NCBI GenBank assembly: GCA_022559845.1
Contig: CM040121.1
Location: forward strand, 345,872,243-345,936,242
Length of the DNA: 64,000 bases
Reading direction: 5' to 3'
From: Amorphophallus konjac
Lineage: Eukaryota; Streptophyta; Magnoliopsida; Alismatales; Araceae
In this document: positions 1-9,575 of the stretch, one piece after another
How the letters are laid out: every line of letters starts with the position of its first letter
How positions within the stretch are numbered: the stretch's first letter is position 1
Position numbers and translations under genes: made by a program
Notes under the pieces: generated by a model
What the model saw: only the letters and a program-made list of their open reading frames with translations
What the model was told of the DNA's origin: nothing
Database searches by the model: none

Positions 1-193
1 TCTCGCACAGTGCCAACCAAGCACGTACAAGACCACACGCAAAAAGCACCGCGATAAACCATCGCAACACCTACGCCAGCAAGAGACTGTACTGGGCCTA
101 AAGACTCTGGTAACTGTATATCTGGATTTCCATGTATCTCACACGACAATGATCTGATAGCTCAGAAAAGAACTCCGAACATCTCAGAACACT

Positions 194-205
194 GCTCTGA
201 TACCA
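194..205 (-). other. A1 primer-binding site (tRNA-iMet)
   Basis: The minus strand reads TGGTATCAGAGC, complementary to the 3' end of initiator-Met tRNA, a few bases inside the LTR end at 209. It fixes the direction of A1 and shows that 209-3923 is the 5' LTR. Confidence 0.9.
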
Positions 206-208
206 CCT

Positions 209-3200
209 GTAGCGACCCGGATTCCGGATACCCGGTGCACCCGGTATAAATACCGAATACACGTGATACCACATGGGACCCGCGAGGCCTCCCAAGCGCG
301 GGAAAGCGCCGAAGGGAAAAAGGATTGTGTGGGAAATACATTGAAGCCAGCAGATATAACAGTAAGCAATTAAATTTCATTAGATTGGATTGCTAAAGTA
401 GCAGAAATAAAATTACCCTTTTATTAAACATTCAAGTTTTCAATTATACACCAGAGTCTAGCCCAAGGAAAGACAACAAGTCTAGCACAGTACAGTACGA
501 CAGGAAGAAACGTACACAGAAGTCGGAAGAAGCCCGACCGCAGGTACAGCTGGCAGCTACACAGCAAGCGAGCACTCCGCCAGGAACAGCAGAGGCAGAC
601 GGCGAAAACCCACCTGAAAAGCAGCAGGGGTGAGTCTCAACAGAAACTCAGTAGGGGTCACGCGGATCCCCACTGGAAAACCGCACAAAGCGAAGGCAAC
701 GGAAGCAGCAACAAACGTAGCAAAGCAGGAAAGCTACACTACAAAGCTGTAAAGGAACAGACGGGAAGTAGGAGTAGGGAACACGCAGGAGAGGGTGAGA
801 ACCCGCACCAAACAAGCGGCTACCGAACTAACCTCGGTATCCCAAACTACTCCAAACAAAGGCAACAGATGGATGACCCTAAACTCACACAGAAGGGTAC
901 ACCAGTCTGTCAACCAGCCCCAAACAAAGGCGAAGGCGAACGCCGACACCGGGAAACAGACAAAACACGACAGGGAACGTCGTGCACAAAGCCCCGCGCA
1001 CGATCGGAACATCGCGCGGACGACAAACCACTGACCCCGAGTGCAGCCACGAACGGGCAACTCGCAAAGGTCACAACGTACAGGAAAACGCCGAAAGCTA
1101 CGCGTCACGTGACGGAAGCACCCCCTTAAAAGCCAGCTGCGTCCACTGACGTCTGACGCCGCACCTCAAGTGTCTCGCCTACTGCACTGCTGTAACAACA
1201 GCAGAGACAGAGACACAAGCTGAACCAAACAGTAACAGCAAAACAAGTAACTAGTCAGGGTCACGCCCGTCGACGTAAGTCCTAACCCCTGACCACGTGT
1301 GCACACACTGGCTATAGTCTAAGCCAGGTCCTCTAGCTAGTATTCTCCCTCGGCAGGACGCTACCGTTGACTAGGAGCCCGCGGAACTAACTAAAAACCG
1401 CTCACTGGGAAAAACCCTCCGCCATCCGCTAGCGGGTCGGCCCGCGGCCTTAGGCAAGAACAAGTGGAGGCTTCACACGACACAGAAGCTCAAAACACAA
1501 GTGCCGAAGTACAGACAGGCAACCATGCCCATCCACACGCACTTCGAAGCACCAAATGGCAGCACCACCACTGCCGACAACTCAGGACAAGCAACTAGAC
1601 CTCCTATGTAACGATCCTGAGCCAAACTACTCAAAGGTAAGATCGTCACAACAGCGGAACAAGCCGCCAATCGGTCTAATCCTAAGCCAAAGAAACCACG
1701 CTCCGCAGAAAACGACACACGGAGACCGGAGGGAGACATCAAGAACCCTCAGCACCCCTGGACACGCAAACCGAGGTAGAACAATACCTCGAAGCATCCA
1801 GAAGCAGTGTCTTAGGCAGGACAGAACCGCTAAGACACGCGCAAACAAGGTCACATGTCAACCACTGGGTCAGACCAGGTTGACCGAAACCCAAACAAGC
1901 ACATGCAAAGGTAGGATAAGGAACCCTACCACAAGCAAGAAGACTCCTGGCTACCTTACAACGTAGTCTTAACCCTCATAGGACGTCAAGAGACATCCAC
2001 GGGACAACGGGCAGACCACAAGGCCAAGCCAAGACACACAGAATCATCGGGCGGAAAACCAAGGCACAAGGAAAGTAACGCACCAGCTCTAGACCGCTAC
2101 AAGCAAACGACGGTCTAGGTTAGGGCCGTTATTTCCCAAACGACGGACGGACACCAGGCCGTCACTCACACCACCCTGATAACCTACAAACCACGCAAAA
2201 GCCAAGTAACGCACGGGAGCAGGGGCGTTACAAGCAAACGACGCACGGGGCACCCACCGTCACATTCAACGGTGCAGCAAACCCAAACCAAAGCGAAGTA
2301 ACGCGCTAAGCCAGGAGCGTCACTCACGAAACAGCGCGGCAGGGGAGGGCCGTCAGAACCAAACGACGCACGGGGGGACCCATCCGTTACTCACAGACGG
2401 CATGGCCACCCTCAACCCAACACCACAGCAAACAACGGTCGGAGGCATGCGCGTTACTCACAAACGACGCACGGGGTCCCCACCGTCACACCCAACGGTG
2501 CAGTCAACCCAACCTCGACCAAAAGAGAATGTAACGGCCAGGGGCAGGCACGTCACACTCAAACAACGCATAGGGGCACGACCGCTAGAGGCACCGCCTC
2601 AACGAGTCAACGTCAGTCAATTGGCAAGTAACGGCCTGGGCAAGGCGCGCCACTTCCATCTAACGCACTGGGTCAAGCGCGTTAGACTAACCGACTCAAC
2701 CCCAACATAAAACGACGAAGGCGAAGTAACGCACTAACCTAGGCGCGTTACAAGGAAGCGACGCGCCACACTAGGGCCGTCACTCACCCAGAAGCCAAAA
2801 GCGCTAAAACGATGCAGACCAAACGACGGTCAGTCGTAGGGCCGCTAAAGACAAGTAACGGTCGCTGGCATGACCGCTACTTCGGTTACGGCGGGAAAAC
2901 ATAGGAATGGCCGGATCGGCCCGTTCCACGCCCCATTCACGCCGAAACGCAGGGGAAACACACCGCAACACCGAATAACAACATTCAAGGGCCAAAATGC
3001 CCACATGCAACACCAAAAACGCTCGATCCGGGCGATTTAGACAAATCCACCCTAAGTGGGTCACCGAGGTTCCCGGGCTTCTACCGGCCTCGAATGAACA
3101 CCGAATCGCACGAAATCAACGTGGATGGGATTCTAACATCCCTGCGGTCATTTAGAAACTAACTGAACCGCAAACGGTCACCGTTTACCGGCCGACCCTA

Positions 3201-3923
3201 AAAACCACGAAAATCACGGTTTAGGCAAAACAAGCCCAAACACACTCGTTTCCTAGCCGAACGCCGTGCAATGGCAGGGAAAACGAAGGTGAAGAAGCAA
3301 GGATCCGTCACCCTACCTCCACCGAAGAAACCGTGCCCCGAAGGGACTAAACCACGCCGAAAACCACTCGCGAACCAATTTCACCGGCTTTGAATCCACC
3401 GTTCGGGATCGCGCCAGAATCGATCCGATCCTCGCCTCATCGCGCATCTCGACAGCTCCACGGCCTCGCCACCTCGCCCACCTACGCCTCCGTCTGCAGC
3501 CGGGGCCAAAGAGGGGGAGAAACGAGAGAGAACGGGAGAGAGACGGCGGCGGTGAGAAATGAGGAGGGGAGAGAGGAAAAGAAAAGAAAAAGGAAAAGAA
3601 ATTAGGAAATTTTCCTAATTTCCAAAAATTCCGAAAATGCGCCGAAAATACACAAATTCAGAAAAATACACAAAAATAGTCGAAACGACCGGCTCGAAGA
3701 GTACATCGACGCTGTAGCATCCACGAGTTCGAGAATTGACAAATAAACTCACCGTAGGGTTCCGTAACTAGTACGTGAGAAAAACCCACACGGCTCGTCA
3801 AACTCAATTCGGAAGCCACAAAAGCGAACCGAAACTCAACGAAACCAATCCGAAACAGATCCGAAAGATCCATTAAAGATCCTACGAGATCCAACGAGGT
3901 CCAACGAGATCCAGGGCATTACA
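209..3923 (-). repeat. A1 5' LTR, about 3.7 kb
   Basis: On the minus strand it begins TGTAATGCCC and ends GGGTCGCTACA. It is about 0.4 kb longer than the A2 LTRs (about 3.33 kb once nested insertions are removed). Most of the visible extra complexity is the hairpin-rich stretch near 2040-2890. A purine-rich tract at 3500-3605 is pyrimidine-rich in element orientation. The short open frames here are not conserved with A2 and are not genes. Confidence 0.85.
2040..2890 (-). repeat. Degenerate hairpin array in A1 LTR
   Basis: This stretch holds many short inverted repeats on the theme GTAACGC...GCGTTAC and ACGACG...CGTC. Perfect 7-bp pairs are 2206-2212/2225-2231 and 2726-2732/2745-2751. At 2660-2666/2679-2685 the outer pair is changed on both sides (CTAACGC/GCGTTAG), so pairing is kept. 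A near-perfect unit lies at 2298-2304/2317-2323. A2 LTRs have related but different stems (for example 24983-24988/25003-25008 and 25050-25055/25066-25071). Confidence 0.65.
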
Positions 3924-4349
3924 ACGATCTTCCAACAAGGTAGGTGTTATCAATTTTTAACTAAACTAGTAGCTAATTTATGATGATTAGTCTAGGCAGT
4001 TAGTCTTAGGCTCATCTCCATACGATCTTTCACGTTTATACAGCATGTGTTAGCCTCATAGTTATCATGTATTAGCTTTAATCTAAGAAAAATAGTAAAA
4101 TTAGTAAAGTAATTAGTTTCACAACGAGGATAATTAGCATGCAATAGCTTCAATCTTGGACAAGTAGCAAGTATTAGTCTCATGCCCTAGATAACTAACA
4201 TGAATGAGCTTTATTAACTAATCTAATAGCATACCAAATCTATTAGCATGCTTAATTAACATGTTAATCTACCAAATCACTCAATGTCAACACCTCACAT
4301 AACACTTCCATATATATATATATAATGCAGGTGTTGACACCTACAGCAT
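3924..4349 (+). repeat. Partial duplicate of B1 LTR
   Basis: This copies LTR sequence seen again at about 4661-5073 and 13620-14037, from acgatcttcc to the first GTGTTGACACC. It is followed by an inverted piece (4350-4436) and then by LTR sequence that restarts upstream (4438 matches about 13400). The upstream LTR start is probably to the left of A1, off the window. Confidence 0.75.
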
Positions 4350-4436
4350 GTGTTGCGTAGGTGTCAACACTTGTGCAACACCTATAATGCAAGTGTCGAC
4401 ATATGTATGACATATGTATGGAAGTGTTGACACGAG
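4350..4436 (-). repeat. Inverted B1 LTR fragment (fold-back junction)
   Basis: Its reverse complement matches 5074-5171 of the main LTR copy (and the 14040s of the 3' LTR) except for one 11-bp repeat unit. It joins two direct partial LTR copies, giving LTR-part / inverted piece / LTR-rest. The ends lie in palindromic GTGTTGACACC-type sequence that could promote strand switching. Confidence 0.8.
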
Positions 4437-5171
4437 GAGCTAGCAAAACTTGCACTTACGATTTGGGCCATGGATTAGCTGTACAAACAGTATCTCTTAT
4501 CTCTCCAGCCTGTACAAGCTGTAAAGCCCCATTATTCCATATCTTGCCCCCTATTCGGTCATGACAGACCCTATAAACATACCCGTAGCTACCCCATTCT
4601 AGGCTAGCTAAGGTTGAGGCAAAGCTCTGCAGGGATTGCGCAAGAAGGGTCTGCTACTACGATCTTCCAACAAGGTAGGTGTTCTCAATTTTTAACTAAA
4701 CTAGTAGCTAATTTAGGATGATTAGTCTAGGCAGTTAGTCTTAGGCTCATCTCCATACGATCTTTCACGTTTATACAGCATGTGTTAGCCTCATAGTTAT
4801 CATGTATTAGCTTTAATCTAAGAAAAGTAGTAAAATTAGTAAAGTAATTAGTTTCACAACGAGGATAATTAGCATGCAATAGCTTCAATCTTGGACAAGT
4901 AGCAAGTATTAGTCTCATGCCCTAGATAACTAACATGAATGAGCTTTATTAACTAATCTAATAGCATACCTAATCTATTAGCATGCTTAATTAACCTGTT
5001 AATCTACCAAATCACTCAATGTCAACACCTCACATAACACTTCCATATATATATATAATGCAGGTGTTGACACCTCGTGTCAACACTTCCATACATATGT
5101 CATACATATGTCGACACTTGCATTATAGGTGTTGCACAAGTGTTGCACAAGTGTTGACACCTACGCAACAC

Positions 5172-5365
5172 TTACCCGAGGTGTCAACACTTACGCGACA
5201 CCTACGCAACACTTACCCGAGGTGCCCGAGGTGTCAACACTTACGCGACACCTACGCAACACTTACCCGAGGTGTCAACACTTACGCGACACCTACGCAA
5301 CACTTACCCGAGGTGTCAACACTTACGCGACACCTACGCGACACCTACGCGACACTTACCCAGAG
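5172..5365 (+). repeat. 41-bp minisatellite in B1 5' LTR
   Basis: The unit starts GTGTCAACACTTACGCGACA and continues with CCTACGCAACACTTACCCGA plus G. About four units, one with a short GTGCCCGAG interruption, are present here. The 3' LTR (about 14110-14265) has roughly three, so the two LTRs differ in copy number. Confidence 0.85.
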
Positions 5366-5725
5366 TGTTGACAAAACCAAAATTAAACCATGGATTAAAA
5401 CTTTAAACACTTGATTAACAAGATGATTAAACCAAAACAAGACTTAATTAATAATAAACACAGAATTGAAGACAGAACCACAAGTGTCGACACAGGTGTC
5501 GACACACAAAACATTGTAATATTAACTGTACAACAGAGACAAAAAATGAACAGTAAGTGTCGACACTAGTGTCGACACATGCAGTGAACTTAATGAAAAA
5601 CACCGTGAAGCCTCTTAACAAGTGAAACAAAGTATGAACAATTTATGAACCTCCATTATACCTCTATTAACAGTATATATATATAACCTGCATATGCAAG
5701 TGTGCATATATACACCCGACACCTT

Positions 5726-5755
5726 AAATATATATATATATATATATATATATAC
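5726..5755. repeat. (AT)n microsatellite in B1 5' LTR
   Basis: A run of alternating T and A. The matching position in the 3' LTR (14645-14707) is longer and interrupted by CACACATA-like variants. Confidence 0.9.
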
Positions 5756-6029
5756 TCTCATTAATTGTATATACAAGCACCTTCATTATATAAGTATATA
5801 AATTCATATATATACTTCCATTAATTATATATATAAAACACCTTCATTATATATATATGAATATATATATGTATATATAACTAATGTCTGCACCTCCATT
5901 CTCACCGAATATATATAGAGAACAGAATATAATATAAAATGGACTCCTTCATTCTTACAGAGTATGTATATATATTTGTAGAATGAAATTATTTTTTTTT
6001 GTAAAAATCTAATTTTCACCACATTAGTT

Positions 6030-6660
6030 TATACATACTAAAAATTATCTCCAACATGTTAAAACTATTTCCAGCATGTTAAAAGTGACTTCCAATATGA
6101 TAGAATTATTTTATACATACTGAGATATAAAAATTATTTTCAGCATGTTAAAATCTATTTAAAGCTATTTTTGTGCATATAAAACTTACTTTCCTATTAA
6201 ATAAAGTAGTAAATTGATGCATGAAAATTACTTCCAGCATGATAACATTTCTTCCAGTATGGTAAAATTATTCCAGCATGTTATAATTATTTTTGGCATG
6301 TTATAGTTATTTTCAGTGTATTAAAACTATTTTTCAGCATGATAATTCTATTTTCCTATCAAATAATTAGCAAATAAATGTAGAAAAATTATTTTTAGCA
6401 TGATAAAAATTATGTTGTTATCAGAAAATTTTTGCAATCAGCATGGCAACCTTATCTTATCAACCTATCAGTAAGTTAATTATTTTAGCATGTTAAGCAT
6501 AGATTTTAGCATGTTAATAATTAATTTTCAGCATGTAAAAATTAAATCCAACATGACAAATTTATTTTTATCATCTTACCAGTAAAGTAACATATGAAAC
6601 TCATTCTCAACATGTTAATATCATTCTTAGCAAGTTAGAACTATATTCAACATAAAACTT
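6030..6660 (+). repeat. Degenerate GCATGTTAAAATTATTT repeats in B1 LTR
   Basis: Roughly 25 copies of a short AT-rich unit around CAGCATGTTAAAA, spaced about 20-30 bp, with variants CAACATG and CAGTATG. The 3' LTR keeps them at about 15005-15610. There is no coding potential; this is an old, diverged tandem array. Confidence 0.75.
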
Positions 6661-7057
6661 ATTTTCATAATTAAATTCTGATTATTATAATAAATCACCA
6701 TTTTGGCTAATTCATATATGTATATTGGACAGAAGATATACATACCTATAACCACCATTATATTAGACAGAATTCTATAATCGGATATATATATACATAT
6801 ACATATTGGATAAAAATAATATATATATAACTAATATCGACAATTGTGTCAACACCAACAAGTTAGTCTCAAACTCCTATTGTCATTAGCATGTATCGAA
6901 CGTTACGGGTTTTACTCCTAGTTCGTCCCTACATAATGATACGCCTTGGATTCTATTCTATAATCCACCTTATATACATCTTACCGAGTCAACCCTTGAA
7001 ATTCCATATTGGCTACAAACGAGAGTGGATGTCGACAAACATGACCAATGCTGTGCG

Positions 7058-7125
7058 TATAGGGCCCGGTCTGGTCCTGGGAGGAGCACCCGAAGGTACT
7101 TGTGCCCATGGGAGTTTATTGACCA
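7058..7125 (+). other. LTR block conserved among B1, B2 and B3
   Basis: Contains ATAGGGCCCGGTCTGGTCCT followed by GGGAGGAGCACCCGAA and GTACTTGTGCCCATG. Near-identical copies lie at about 16014-16080 (B1 3' LTR), 37736-37806 and 44733-44803 (B2) and 59923-59993 (B3), although the surrounding B1 and B2/B3 LTR sequences are largely unalike. It lies in the downstream half of each LTR. Function unknown. Confidence 0.8.
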
Positions 7126-7994
7126 CAGTGTTTGGCATTGCACCGGAGTACTTTCTTGCTAGACTTTAGGCATTCCACTCATTCTCGTGATATTACTTGA
7201 TTGACTGACTTGAGACCCGCAGAAGGGTAAAAGTGTTTATTTGAATGCATTGATAAATAGCCAATTCAAGTTATACATGCTTGAAACTACTTTGCTTACT
7301 ATTGCTAGCTTGATTAACATGTTGCTATTCCAATTATTACTTCTCAGTTATCACTGGCTTGATATCATTTGTTATCACTTGCTACTGCTGCTTGAAATTG
7401 TGCAGTCTATATACTCTCACTTTCTACTCCTGTCGATTTTACGATCCTTTGATATCTATCTGTCTGCATGCATAGTTTACCTACATTAAATAAATAGGTA
7501 ATTCACTTAAGGCATGTTAGAACTTGAGATGTAAATCCTACTGAGCGATTCGCTCATCTAGTTGTTTTCTAACCTTTTCAGGTAGTTCGGATATCAGCCA
7601 GAACTCGGAAGGGAATGAGTCTGAGTGATGAGTGTAGAGATGGAGTTATCATGTTATCTTGTTAATTGTTCTTGTGTAAATTGTGTTATTGTAATCCCAC
7701 TTATGTCAGTCATATCCAGTTATGTCAGACGTCAGTTGTGTTAGTCCAATTGATTAGAACTGTAATAAGGGCTTGAAGCCTAGTAGTTGGACCTGAAAAT
7801 GTATGTAGTTGTTATTTGGTTAGTTGTAACAATTGTCAGCTCATCCTATTTGTATTACTTTCAAGTTAAATCTTAGTTATCTGCGCACTCTATTAACTAT
7901 CAAATGAAGAATTCCATAGAATAGCTAGCTCACTTTGGTTCTATATAAAACTGTCGTGCCACGGGTAAGCTTCCGCGCTCGGGACGTGACAGAA

Positions 7995-8006
7995 TGGTAT
8001 CAGAGC
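7995..8006 (+). other. First primer-binding site (tRNA-iMet)
   Basis: TGGTATCAGAGC three bases after the B1 5' LTR end at 7991. It heads the Cassandra internal region here. The same site recurs at 8473-8484. Confidence 0.9.
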
Positions 8007-8190
8007 CATACCCCAACCGGAAGTGTGGGAACTAAGTGCCATGCAGGGCAAAGTGCTACGCTATGGGAGCCACCTCTTGAACCCGCAATGGGATAAAGTG
8101 CTACATAGTGGGAGCCACCTCTTGAGCCTGTAGGGGCCACCTCTAGAATCCTACCTGCCTGGGGGTTTGATTGTGTGCTATATGTGCCCA

Positions 8191-8214
8191 GCGACGAGGA
8201 CGTCGCCTATATAA
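8191..8214 (+). other. Hairpin and TATA-like sequence before the Cassandra LTR
   Basis: GCGACG-AGGA-CGTCGC forms a perfect 6-bp stem with a four-base loop (8191-8206), followed by CTATATAAGAG (8207-8217) and the polypurine stretch. Position and sequence are seen; any role is inference. Confidence 0.5.
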
Positions 8215-8225
8215 GAGGGGTAGAT

Positions 8226-8469
8226 TGTAACACCCTCAAATATAGCTAAGTTATACTCAATATCATCGAGGCATCTTTTCGAGTATCGGCTCAGTTCTTG
8301 GAAAGAAATCCGAAGTTAAGCGTGCTTAATGGGGAGTAGTACTGGGATGGGTGACCTGCCCGGGAAGTCCCTCATTCTGGAGCCGATCACTATTAAAAAG
8401 GGATAAAACCGTGAGGCCGGTAGGCCAAAGCGGACAATACCTCGACGGTATAGAGTACGGGGCGTGATA
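8226..8469 (+). repeat. Cassandra LTR, 244 bp
   Basis: Begins TGTAACACCC and ends GGGGCGTGATA (canonical CA mutated to TA). The length is at the short end of what is known for Cassandra LTRs. It includes the 5S-like segment at 8285-8387. Confidence 0.85.
8285..8387 (+). ncRNA. 5S rRNA-derived sequence in the Cassandra LTR
   Basis: AAGTTAAGCGTGCTT (8313-8327) and GGATGGGTGACCT followed by GGGAAGTCC (8345-8370) match the internal control region (A box, intermediate element, C box) of plant 5S rRNA. The ends ATCGGCTC (8285-8292) and GAGCCGAT (8380-8387) are perfectly complementary, so the closing helix of 5S is preserved although its sequence is not canonical. Cassandra 5S segments are known to keep Pol III control elements. 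No T-run terminator follows directly, and expression cannot be judged from sequence. Confidence 0.85.
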
Positions 8470-8472
8470 GAA

Positions 8473-8484
8473 TGGTATCAGAGC
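8473..8484 (+). other. Second primer-binding site, native to B1
   Basis: TGGTATCAGAGC followed by CTAGGATTTTAATTTCCTAGG, which matches the leader just after the PBS in B2 (38517 on) and B3 (60679 on). It lies 482 bp downstream of the B1 LTR end instead of next to it. Confidence 0.85.
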
Positions 8485-8671
8485 CTAGGATTTTAATTTC
8501 CTAGGTAAAAACCTGAGTCCAAAGATATAAATGTCTAATAGAATTGTCTATGGATAGGTTTAGATCTTACCTGGTGAGATAGGTAAAGTCAAGGGTTAAG
8601 TTTAACAATGACAATTGACCCCATAATAACGAAACCCAATATTTATTACACCTTAATTCTTTTGTAGGATT

Positions 8672-9575
8672 ATGGCCGCTGAAAGAGCACAATGGCGCGA
8701 GATGCAGCGCACTGTGCAGGGAATTACGCAGGCGCTACAGCAAGTGGCGCAAGGCGGTGTTGGCGGTGCTCACCGTGGAGCTGGTGACCTTCACCGGGAT
8801 TTTCGTAACATGAACCCACCAAGATTCACGGGTTCGGTGGACCCCGATGATGCCGAGAATTGGCTGAAGGAAATCGAGAGGATCTTCCGTGTAATGCAAT
8901 GCACGGATACAGAGAAGGTTCTATTGGCTACGTTCCAACTAGAACGGGATGCTCGATGCTGGTGGGAATCCGTAGAAGCAACACTGCCCGACAACCATGT
9001 CACCTGGGCGGAGTTTGTTGAACACTACAACAACAAGTATTTTTCTGACCGTGTTCAAGAGAAGAAGGCCACGGAATTTGAAGGTGGCCGAATATGAGGC
9101 CCAATTCTCAAGACTTTCCCGTTATGCACCCCACTTGGTGTGTACGGAAAAGATGAAAGCAAGGAGATTCCTCAACGGGCTACGGCCCCAATATATTACA
9201 CAACTGGTGCCAATGGACATCCAAGTCTATTCGGAAATGGTTCGGCGTGCTCAATTGTTGAAAGATGCCACTGAATTCTCTGAAAAGATTCGAGGCAGGG
9301 ACAAGAAGGAACCCGTCCCTAGTATGGGAAACTTCAAACCACCATTTGGCAAGAAGCGATTCTTAAATGGAGGAGAATTTTCCAAAGAGAAGAGGTTCCA
9401 GAAAAGCAACAAGCCCTTCTCTACAATCAACAATAAGCCTTCCTCCGCCATCACACCTTCCAAGGAAATCTGCAAGTATTGTGACAAGGCTAGTCATAAG
9501 ACTGAGGAATGCTGGAGGAAACTGGGAGCATGTCTCCGATGTGGGAGTCGAGAGCATTGATTCCCCGACTGCCCC
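8672..9575 (+). pseudogene. gag: B1 gag (Ty3/gypsy nucleocapsid/capsid), frameshifted
   Basis: Starts ATGGCCGCTGAAAGAGC, the same start as in B2 (38681) and B3 (60846). The first 134 or so residues carry the Retrotrans_gag-type region (MNPPRFTGSVDPDDAENWL... and LERDARCWWE). At about 9077 roughly 23 nt present in B2/B3 are missing, which shifts the frame; the rest of capsid and nucleocapsid continues in the frame used at 8997-9560. Two zinc knuckles follow: CKYCDKASHKTEEC and CLRCGSREH..., the second cut by an in-frame TGA at 9558-9560 where B2 has Arg (CGG) and B3 Trp (TGG). Pol follows in that same frame, so gag-pol was one polyprotein. The product would package element RNA in virus-like particles. 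Confidence 0.9.

Larger units (their letters stand above)
1..3923 (-). mobile_element. Element A1: 5' end of a long-LTR retrotransposon (partial)
   Basis: Read on the minus strand, a TG...CA-bounded LTR (3923 down to 209) is followed by an initiator-Met tRNA primer site and about 190 bp of leader, then the window ends. Both LTR and leader resemble element A2, whose LTR ends at 33583 and whose leader starts at 33584. The right end abuts acgatcttcc at 3924. The same string continues uninterrupted in B1 LTR copies near 4661 and 13620, so A1 inserted into a B1 LTR, probably with acgat as target duplication; the left copy would lie off the window. No coding sequence is visible in the part shown. 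Gypsy assignment is inferred from A2, whose 3' internal end looks Tekay-like. Confidence 0.85.
4437..7991 (+). repeat. B1 5' LTR, main part
   Basis: Collinear with 13400-16948 of the 3' LTR and ends GGGACGTGACA. It contains a 41-bp minisatellite, a 22-bp perfect palindrome at 5557-5578 (same at 14475-14496), AT microsatellites, a run of GCATG-containing short repeats, the block shared with B2/B3 LTRs (7058-7125) and a GAGCG-ATT-CGCTC palindrome (7543-7555). The first about 270 bp of the 3' LTR (13133-13399) has no counterpart at the left edge of this part. Open frames within (for example 6891-7169 and 7241-7489) are not genes. Confidence 0.9.
7992..8469 (+). mobile_element. Cassandra TRIM unit (internal region plus one LTR) inside B1
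   Basis: From left to right: a PBS (7995-8006), a short non-coding internal domain, a polypurine stretch (aagagggg, 8213-8220) and an LTR (8226-8469) carrying 5S rRNA sequence. That order, small size and 5S content match Cassandra terminal-repeat retrotransposons in miniature. The left LTR is missing: the unit follows the B1 LTR end directly, and after it GAATGGTATCAGAGCC is repeated and B1's own leader begins. This is one internal region plus one LTR placed at a shared PBS, not an ordinary insertion with target duplication. Confidence 0.85.

Noticed and set aside
3992..4183. 63-codon minus-strand frame present three times (also 4727-4918 and 13689-13880)
   Set aside because: Three copies of the same LTR segment, so its conservation is simply repeat identity.
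6891..7489. Open frames of 92 and 82 codons, repeated at 15803-16126 and 16198-16446
   Set aside because: They occur only because the two B1 LTRs are copies of each other. They cross non-coding LTR landmarks, and the shared DNA block is not kept as the same reading frame in B2/B3.
8285..8387. Genuine host 5S rRNA gene
   Set aside because: Substitutions within and outside the control region, non-canonical ends, no T-run directly downstream, and placement inside a Cassandra LTR.
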